The translations under genes and the position numbers were made by a program. Shown here piece after piece: positions 57,060 to 64,000 of a stretch of DNA of 64,000 nucleotides (position 1 is the stretch's first letter; the number at the start of each line of letters is the position of its first letter). The notes beneath the pieces were generated by a model. It was not told where the DNA came from. It saw nothing but the letters and a program-made list of their open reading frames with translations, and made no database searches. This DNA comes from Sepioteuthis lessoniana (Eukaryota > Mollusca > Cephalopoda > Myopsida > Loliginidae): positions 52,949,669-53,013,668 of the forward strand of contig OY757921.1 in the NCBI GenBank assembly GCA_963585895.1. The letters run 5' to 3'.

Positions 57060-59000
57060 ACCCGTGTTTTGTGAGGACGGCTGTACCGTCACACTGACAT
57101 AGTGGAATGTCAATTAAATCGAGTTACGTGACCACACACCCTTCGGGGCCACCACCTGACATTCTTACCGAGCAGATGTTTGGGTATTGTGACACATTGG
57201 CCTCAGGGAGCCGTCCTATAATGTTTTTGTCTGCTTCGAAAGGACTGATTTTTTTTTTTTTTTGCTTTATGCCGAAGGCGCCTGATTAGGGTAATTTGAT
57301 AGGATCTAGTATTTTGCACTTGCTGCACACGTTTCGATTTGTACGTGGCTTCCACTATAAAATGACCTTGTGCCATATTCTAACACTAGTTTATCAGTTA
57401 AATAGCTGTGCGTGACATTGTGCCCTTCTGGGCCGCTGCTTGGCATTTGTGCCAAGCGGTTGTTTGCTTAGCATGACACCTTTGCCTCAGGGGGCCATCT
57501 TACCAGGTTTTGCTTGCTCGCGGGACTATGTTTATTGCTTGGTTCCTGAAGGGCACCATTAAAGGAATGCCAGCAAAATCTATTATTTTTGTACCTACCA
57601 CGCATAAGTCTCGATCCGTGAAACAGCCTTGTACCATATTCTGACACAGTGGAATGTCAGATAAATCGCAATTAATGAGTGCCCAACTTTCTCGGCATTA
57701 GTGCCGAGTGTTTTGCTGGTCAGCCCACCGTGGAATTCGTGCCTTGACATTGATTATAAACGTTTTACTTCAGGTGGAATTCACTCAAAGCTGTACCTAC
57801 TAGCAGGGCTACGTTTATTGCGAACTGTTTGTGGCGTCCCAGTTGAGGTCAATAATGTTACCCTGCTTCGCATGGGTTTCGGCCTGTCCAAGGCCTCAAC
57901 CATAAAACGGCCATGTGCAATATTCTAACATTGTTGGATGTCAGTTGAATATTATCAGTCGGCTAGCATCACGGTATTCCCATGGATGATTTGGCGGCTA
58001 GCACACAGCAGCATTCGAGCCGAGATGTTAGTTACTTAACACTTAGGTTCAAGCGTATTCCTTTTACCTGCTTGCCGGATTAAGTTTATTATTTTGAGTC
58101 TGAAGCACCCAAAAAAGAGAATGCCAATCGGGCAAGAATTTTTGCCCTTGTCTCACATGAGTTTCGACCAGTTCATTGCATTCCCCATAAACTATACTTG
58201 AGCCATTTTCTGGTTTGGCTAATAAATACTAGCCAAAAAGACCACAGAATTTTTGCCGAATGTGTTTGTGGTCAAATCATATTGATATAGGGTATTGAAT
58301 ACTGTGCCTCAGCGGACTTTCTCCCCATGATTTACCTGCTGGCAGGACTAAATTTATTTGTAGGTATCTGAGGCATGCAGTTCACAGGTCACTCTCTTTC
58401 GGTGCGTCAATCTATGAGTGTACCATAGGAATTTTTTACCTCGTCCCATTTCATCAGCCAATTTCTGCCCACGCGATTTCCTCTCATAACTTCCATTAGA
58501 ATGTGTCACTTCCTTCCGGTGCATCACCTTGGAATGGCATTTTTGGCCGGATCTAAGGCCAAAGTACAACACATGTGCCATTTTCTGACTTGGTGGGAGT
58601 TCAGATGATTACTAGCTAAAAACATTACGGTATTCGTGCCGGGTGTTTGGTCAGGCAAGACCATGGCATTCGTGTTGTGAGTTTGGTTTGTGAACACTTT
58701 ACCTCAAATTGCCTTCCTCCATGCGTTTACCTGCTTGCAGGTCAAAGTTTATTGCTTGATGCCTTAGATACCCAAATAGTGGAATTTTGACGGGGTAGGA
58801 GTTAATTTTTGCCCTTGGATCTCATTAGTTTCGACACTGATCGAAACTACTGAGTACCCCCACCACAAAACAGCCTTGTGCCATATTCTGACACGATGGT
58901 ACCTCAGATAAATAACAGTCGGTTCTTGCTTCTTGCCTGGAGTCGAAGGGAGTAATTCGAGCTTCTTCCACTGGTACCAGCAAATTCCTACAAGATGCCT
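57060..59000 (+). repeat. Tandem repeat array, period near 285 bp, about seven diverged units
   Basis: A landmark of the type CCATATTCTGACACAGTGGAATGTCAG recurs at about 57090, 57374, 57634, 57919, 58203, 58579 and 58881. Between these, each unit has in order: ATTCGTGCCGAGTGTTTG-like text, a CCTCAGG..CC block, TACCTGCT.GCAGG.CTA.GTTTATTGCTTG, a run of the type AGGCACCCAAAA.GGAATGCC, and TCTCACATGAGTTTCGACC. Spacings are 284, 260, 285, 284, 376 and 302. Open frames inside it are incidental. Confidence 0.85.
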
Positions 59001-60285
59001 GTCCTTCAGCTCCGGTAGAGGATGCCAAGTTCTTGCCAATCAGCTAGTGCCAAGATCCAACGAGTCACAGCTGCAGTCTCAAAACAGCCCTTTCCATGCT
59101 TAATTTCGAGTCACAATAGCAGTCCTTTTCAGAATTTTAAACCTTTTTTTTCCTATCTTCTATCATTTTAAGGGATCTTTGCAAGTACCACTGGGACGAT
59201 GACGTTGCAATAAAACCATACGCAACGGACACTCGAAGAAAAGGACCAGTCCATGAGCAAACGACTCTGCTCGAACCAATGTCGACTCCAACATCGACTA
59301 CAACCCGGTAACCAATGACTTAACCGAGACATTGAACATCTGCATCAGCGACACCACACGTCCGACTCCCCGACCAGCTTCAAATATTTGATCAAGCAGC
59401 TACACCTACGACCTGTCTGGAGTATCATGACTTGGTCTTAATCTTAACTCGCTGTCGCCAAAAATTATTAAACAGCGGAGTCTATACTTTTATACTAACA
59501 AAGACTTTATTCGATATCATGGACTTTCAACATTGGAGAGACAACATTGACCATATTTATCTGCAGAGAGTCTGCTCACACGCCAATTCGTCGCGTACGA
59601 TTCACCTAATCAAACAGGGCATTTAAATCTAACAATCCTGTCTTTTTATCTGCCTTGCTTAGTCTCTCTTACGTCACATTTCTGTTTATAGAAGTTTGCG
59701 GCATCGACGTCTTTACCGCAACATGACAAAAATACAATTAAAAAATAATGTTATTTTACATATTTAAATGTTTTCATATTAAAAAAAAGACGAGTACATA
59801 TAATTCATATCTTTCATGTAAATCAATTGTTTCATTCATTTTATCATGAAAATTGATATGTATTCATAATAAAAAATGTCATAACAGATTTTTGTTCTCA
59901 AGTGGTCTTTAGAAACGTTTTTAAATAAATATTGTCCCCGGTGTTTTGTTTAAGTATGATACGGTAACATTTTTTTGTTGTTTTTAATCATAACGAGATC
60001 AAAACTATACTAGACAAAATACTTCTGATGAACTGTTCCCGTAAGAGCTGAAATACTACACGAGTTACTGATGGGATGACCTTCGAAAATTGTCAAAAAT
60101 CCACTTTTCTTATAATGAAAAGTGGAATTACCGTTTGAATAACATGAAAAACTTGGTCACTAGGATGATTTTGTGTCATATTAAAATCAAAAGGGAACCC
60201 GAGAGAATTTTGTAAGACAACCGATTACCTCACCTGTCGCTCTTTTCTTCAATAACCATTTATTATCTAGACGAGTATGTTAGTG
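59001..60285. other. Unassigned segment between satellite blocks
   Basis: 59100-59700 is richer in GC and AC (CACCGAC..TCGAC texts) and may be a decayed LTR or leader sequence. I cannot identify it. 59700-60285 is AT-rich. Confidence 0.35.
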
Positions 60286-60480
60286 GATAGGGATGGCTTG
60301 ATTACAGACTGCCTTACCTCTAGGCTATACCTGCTTTGCAGGGTTGAGCTTATTGCTCGCCGACGGATCAAAGCATTTTTTTAATCATTCGGACATGAAT
60401 CTATTGTGACGCAAAATTGACTAAAATCCCAAAACAGGACTTTATTTTCGCACGTGTGAAGACGGGGCAGGTTGGCACTT
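60286..60480 (+). repeat. Isolated unit of the 285-bp repeat
   Basis: CTGCCTTACCTCTAGGCTATACCTGCTTTGCAGGGTTGAGCTTATTGCTCG preserves the core of the repeat unit, followed by a decayed remainder. Confidence 0.6.
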
Positions 60481-61084
60481 GATCCCCTACAGAATAAGTC
60501 CTCGTTCAGAGTTTTTCTCTCGGGCATATAAGAACTGGCATATTACGTGAGGGATCAATTTAGAGCCAGACTGACCGCCGCTGGCAAAGGGGTTCCAAAT
60601 TTCACACTATCACACACCCACCAGGCCGCTAAACTTCCTTCCCCTCGGCAATGGATGATTTAGACCTATAGGTTTTAGTCGTAATAATATTATATTGTAG
60701 TAGTCGGCAACTCTGGTTTCCCATGTGTTATTTTAGGAATTAATAGGACAATTCTAAGCAAGATAACATAAGGCGAATAGAAGCTAAAAAGGAAATGTGA
60801 CAACAACAAATTCGTAGTAGAACCGCAAAGAATAACATAGACCACATGGTAACATAAAAATACATGAATTCCTTTACTACAGTTATATACACTTTCAAAG
60901 TGTCAAAACATATAATAATTGGACAGTCCACTAATATAAATGTCTTTTCTTGACTTTTGTCTTTCTTCAAATTAAGAGAGAGAGAGAGAGTGGTATGAAA
61001 AGTTTGGGTATAAAGGAAAATGGCCCCAAAGTTACTTATCTTATTTTTCGACGGGGTTCCACTGGAGAATCTTTCTTCTTTCAC

Positions 61085-61456
61085 GGGCTACTAGACCTTG
61101 TTCTGTTTTTAATACTGGCTTGAAGAACTCGGGTCCCTCATGTCTCAGTATTCTTTTGTCTTCAACCCGGAGTAGAATGGCTATGGTTCGTCTCCCCGCT
61201 ACGGACCATGCTCAAAAACTGCCTTTCTTCCTATTTACTTCCGCTGAGGGGAAGGAGTCCCCACTTCCAATCATTTGGCTTCTCTCTTCTCCCCCTTGGT
61301 GTCCGGCGACCTGAGGTTACTAAGTACCAACATCTGGTCTCCCCTGTGTGGCCTACATTCCTCCTTAACGGTCACTTTTTTGACGGCTTGATACTGTCAA
61401 TTCAAATACGAGTAGTAATTTTATCTCCCTCCTCCCAGTGGGATATCACGTGACAT
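61085..61456 (-). mobile_element. LTR of gypsy element G2, 3' copy
   Basis: About 370 bp. It matches 63251-63640 in direct orientation with roughly seven substitutions, a 16-base deletion (after CCCCACTTCC, about 61268) and a 3-base indel. On the minus strand it starts GTCACGTGATATCCCACTGG and ends GTCTAGTAGCC. 60481-61084 before it shows no recognised feature apart from a short (GA)n. Confidence 0.9.
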
Positions 61457-61997
61457 CACTCCTCTTAAGAGAAGTAAGGGATAAAAGGAATAGCATAAAA
61501 AGCTAATTCATTTCACTGTTCTCTCTCCTTTTCTTTTCTTTTTTTTTTTTCACTTCACTTTTCCTTTTATCCCCTTTCTTCTTCATGCTTTGACGAATTC
61601 TCTTCCTTTTCCTTTTTTCGTCCTTCGTAATTTTCATCATTGAGGAAGATAATTCCTTTTCTCTTTTTTCCTCCCTCTCTCTCTCTCTCTTTCTTTTTCT
61701 TTAATCTTGGCTTCCTTTCTTTCTTTTTCTCTCTTGGCTTTTGGCCCTCTCACGTTTCAACCTTAAGGAGGTAAATTCCTTTTCTTTTTTCGTCATTTTG
61801 ACGACTTTGTAAGCTTAATTATCAAGCTCTGGGGAGAGAAATTTCCTTTTCTTTTCTCTCTTTCTCCTCTTCGTCACTTGTTGATCCACCTCTTTCTCTC
61901 CTTTAGTTTCTCTCTCTCTCTCTTTCTTTCTTTACTCTTAACTCAATGAAGGCATAGTTTCTCTTTCTATTTTATTTATTTATTTATTTATTTATTT
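61457..61997. repeat. Pyrimidine-rich interior between LTR and pol
   Basis: Long C/T-rich stretches (TTCCTTTTCTTTT units and (TC)n). On the element strand this is a purine-rich region where integrase and the polypurine tract would be expected. No integrase sequence is left. Confidence 0.7.
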
Positions 61998-63250
61998 TTA
62001 ACACCGCGAGAGGCTATCGGCTACTACATTGTCCTTTCCAGTGATGTGCACGACCTCCAAATTATATTCCTGTAGATTGAGGTACCAAGCTTGCAACTTT
62101 CTGTTTCGGTTCCTCATCCTCTCTAGGAAAGTTAGGGGATTGTGGTCCGTATAAACTTTCGTGCATTTTGCGTTTGCTGTAATATATATCTCAAAATGCC
62201 GAATACTACTTATTAGGGCGAATAATTCCTTCTCAACGGTGGCATACATTTGCTGATGCTTGTTAAGCTTCTTTGAGTAATAACTCACGGGGTGCAGGTG
62301 ACCCTCGTCATCCTCTTGCATCAGCACGGCTCCTATGCCCTCATCACTAGCGTCGACTGTTAGGTGAAATTGTTTCTCGAATTCTGGTGCCTTCAGGACC
62401 GGCTCTGTACTCAAAGTATGTTTTATTCCGTCAAATGCTTTTTGGCATCTATCGGACCATCCAAACTTCACCTTCTTCTTCAGTAAGTCTGTTAGAGGTG
62501 CTGCTTTTCCCGAAAAGTGTTTGCAGAACCGCCTATAATGTCCTGCCATCCCAAGAAACCGTCGCAACTCCCTTACATTCCTCGGGATGGGGAACTTCTG
62601 TATATCCTGGGTCTTCGCTTCACTCGGCTTCACGCTTCCATAGCTCACCATGTATCCGAGATATTTCACCGTTGCGGCCCCAAACTCGCTCTTCGCTAAG
62701 TTAATAGTTAGGTTGGCTACTTCTAGTTTTTCGAACACCTTCCTCAGGGTTTCGAGGTGACCCTCCCAAGTGTTATGGTAAATCACGATACCATCAATAT
62801 AGGCATCTACGCCTTCTAAACCGGCTAAGCACTTCGACATTAATCTCATGAAGGTGGCTTGGAAGTTCTTCATCCCAAAAGGCATGACTCGGTACTGATA
62901 GGTTCCGCCTGGGATTACAAAGGACGAGATGGCCTTAGCTTTCTCTGTCAAAGGCACGGCCCAATATCCTTTTAATAGGTCGCACTTGGTAATGTAATTG
63001 GCACGGCCAATTCGGTCTATGCAGTCCTCTATCCGGGGGATTGGGAAACAGTCTGCTCTGGTCATCGCGTTGACTTTCCTATAATCGGTGCAGAATCTCA
63101 CTGATCCATCTTCCTTCCCTACCAGCACACATGGAGAATCCCAGGCGCTATCGCTGGGCTCTATTATTTCATTCTCCATCATATATTTGACTTCCTCCTT
63201 CATCAGTTTTTCCTTCCTTGGATTTAGTCGATAAGGGTGCTGCTTCACTG
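61998..63250 (-). CDS. Ty3/gypsy pol fragment: reverse transcriptase and RNase H (G2)
   Basis: This is the longest frame in the window (416 codons, no frameshift). RT: KEEVKYMMENEIIEPSDS, the VRFCTDYRKVNAMT block, CDLLKGYWAVPLTEKAK, YRVMPFGMKNFQATF and the catalytic box DAYIDGIVIY. The thumb/connection (KFPIPRNVRELRRFLGMAG.YRRF) follows, then RNase H from FHLTVDASDEGIGAVLMQ (first catalytic Asp present) through VEKELFALISSIRHFE and VYTDHNPLTFL to VADSLSRC at the end. The RT box is YIDG rather than YIDD or YVDD, so polymerase activity should be lost. The frame begins at the LTR boundary, with an in-frame TAG just upstream inside the LTR. Gag, protease, the RT N-terminus and integrase are missing. 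The fragment could only have moved with help from another copy. Confidence 0.93.
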
Positions 63251-63640
63251 GCTACTAGACTTTGTTCTGTTTTTAATACTGGCTTGAAGAACTCGGGTCA
63301 CTCATGTCTCAGTATTCTTTTGTCTTCAACCCGGAGTAGAATGGCTATGGTTCGTCTCCCCGCTACGGACCATGCTCAAAAACTGTCTTTCTTCCGATTT
63401 ACTTCCGCTGAGGGGAAGGAGTCCCCACTTCCGTTTTGAGGTCCCAGCCAATCATTTGGCTTCTCTCTTCTCCCCCTTGGTGTCCGGCGACCTGAGGTTA
63501 CTAAGTACCAACATCTGGTCTCCCCTGTGTGACCTACATTCCTCCTTAACGGTCACTTTTTTGACGGCTTGATACTGTCAATTCAAATACGAGGAGTAGT
63601 AATTTTATCTCCCTCCTCCCAGTGGGATATCGCGTGACGC
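63251..63640 (-). mobile_element. LTR of gypsy element G2, 5' copy
   Basis: Direct repeat of 61085-61456, about 390 bp, containing the 16 bases (CGTTTTGAGGTCCCAG region, about 63432-63447) missing from the other copy. The inner edge touches the pol frame directly, without a visible primer-binding site or leader. Confidence 0.9.
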
Positions 63641-63710
63641 TATGAATAACCTTGCGTTATAAATTGACTTGGTTGGAAGTCGGTTAAATACTTCATAAAA
63701 ATTTACTATG
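63641..63710 (+). repeat. Remnant of the 285-bp repeat to the right of G2
   Basis: ATAACCTTGCGTTATAAATTGACTTGGTTGGAAGTCGGTTAAATAC matches the landmark region of the array (compare 53295-53340), so G2 appears to have inserted into this repeat. Confidence 0.6.
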
Positions 63711-63740
63711 TTCCATTATGGCACAATGATATGCATTCAT

Positions 63741-63771
<31 letters not shown>

Positions 63772-63785
63772 TATATAGAAAAGAA

Positions 63786-63819
<34 letters not shown>

Positions 63820-63820
63820 T
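63741..63820. repeat. Palindromic compound microsatellite (AC)n-(TA)n-(GT)n
   Basis: AC run, a short TA-rich centre, then a GT run: the two outer runs are complementary and can form a hairpin. The remaining bases to 64000 show nothing recognised. Confidence 0.9.
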
Positions 63821-64000
63821 GTGGATGGATATCGGAATTATCTTCAGCATCTTTGAAGCAGGGTCAGATTGTCTGAAAGGTCTTTCTTTGCGTGTCTGTT
63901 TTTGTGCGAAGACCACACAATAAGCTGTATCCGTGTGAATCAGTGAGAAAGACCAGAAGTGGCAAGTGGCAAGGACCAAGGACGTCGGTCATTCATGGCC

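Noticed and set aside
62387-62704. Plus-strand frame of 105 codons
   Set aside because: Antisense shadow of the gypsy RT/RNase H frame.
1-64000. CRISPR array, bacterial operons, Shine-Dalgarno sites or phage modules
   Set aside because: Splice sites, SINEs, eukaryotic retrotransposons and microsatellites show this is animal DNA; the satellite has no regular repeat-spacer alternation.

Overview
The window looks like AT-rich genomic DNA from an invertebrate animal. A cephalopod such as an octopus is my best guess. The basis is dense (TA)n microsatellites, several tRNA-derived SINE families, truncated mariner copies, and three kinds of non-LTR retrotransposon plus a Penelope-like element, all of which resemble octopus-type repeats as I remember them. 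No database search was possible. There is one 200-base run of Ns (7722-7921). I see no rRNA gene, functional tRNA gene or CRISPR array.

One host gene can be assembled by hand. It lies on the minus strand between 14160 and 923 and continues past the left edge of the window. Eight exons with GT/AG splice sites and matching phases give a signal peptide split over two exons (14160-14124, 13602-13564), a 15-nt microexon (9937-9923), a WSC domain split over two exons (7313-7186, 6941-6818), a second 15-nt microexon (3158-3144) and a second WSC domain split at the same place (1712-1588, 1046-923). Each WSC domain has eight cysteines. The 202 complete codons seen are the N-terminal part of a secreted or cell-surface protein, probably carbohydrate-binding. 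The exons are too short to stand out as open reading frames.

The rest is mostly transposable elements in layers. 4.0-6.4 kb, 10.9-12.2 kb and 37.2-44.1 kb hold minus-strand copies of one non-LTR family with a restriction-like endonuclease (family A). 8.3-9.2, 28.7-30.0, 33.2-36.4, 46.1-46.9, 48.4-52.7 and 55.5-56.1 kb hold copies of a second, apurinic-endonuclease, RTE-like family (family B) on both strands. 15.4-19.4 and 26.0-27.2 kb hold an L1/Tx1-like family (family C). 20.4-22.3 kb is a degraded Ty3/gypsy element with a large palindrome. 24.0-25.8 kb holds two internally deleted mariners. 53.5-55.1 kb is a Penelope-like element. 61.1-63.6 kb is a young but internally truncated Ty3/gypsy element with two LTRs of roughly 98% identity. 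SINEs are nested inside families A and B with target-site duplications.

From about 52.9 kb to the right edge the background is a diverged tandem repeat with a period near 285 bp, clearest at 57.06-59.0 kb and interrupted by the elements listed above.

The points most worth following are the microexon-plus-WSC cassette architecture, a head-to-head SINE pair just upstream of the first microexon (a likely long RNA hairpin in the pre-mRNA), the 285-bp satellite, and several large inverted repeats.
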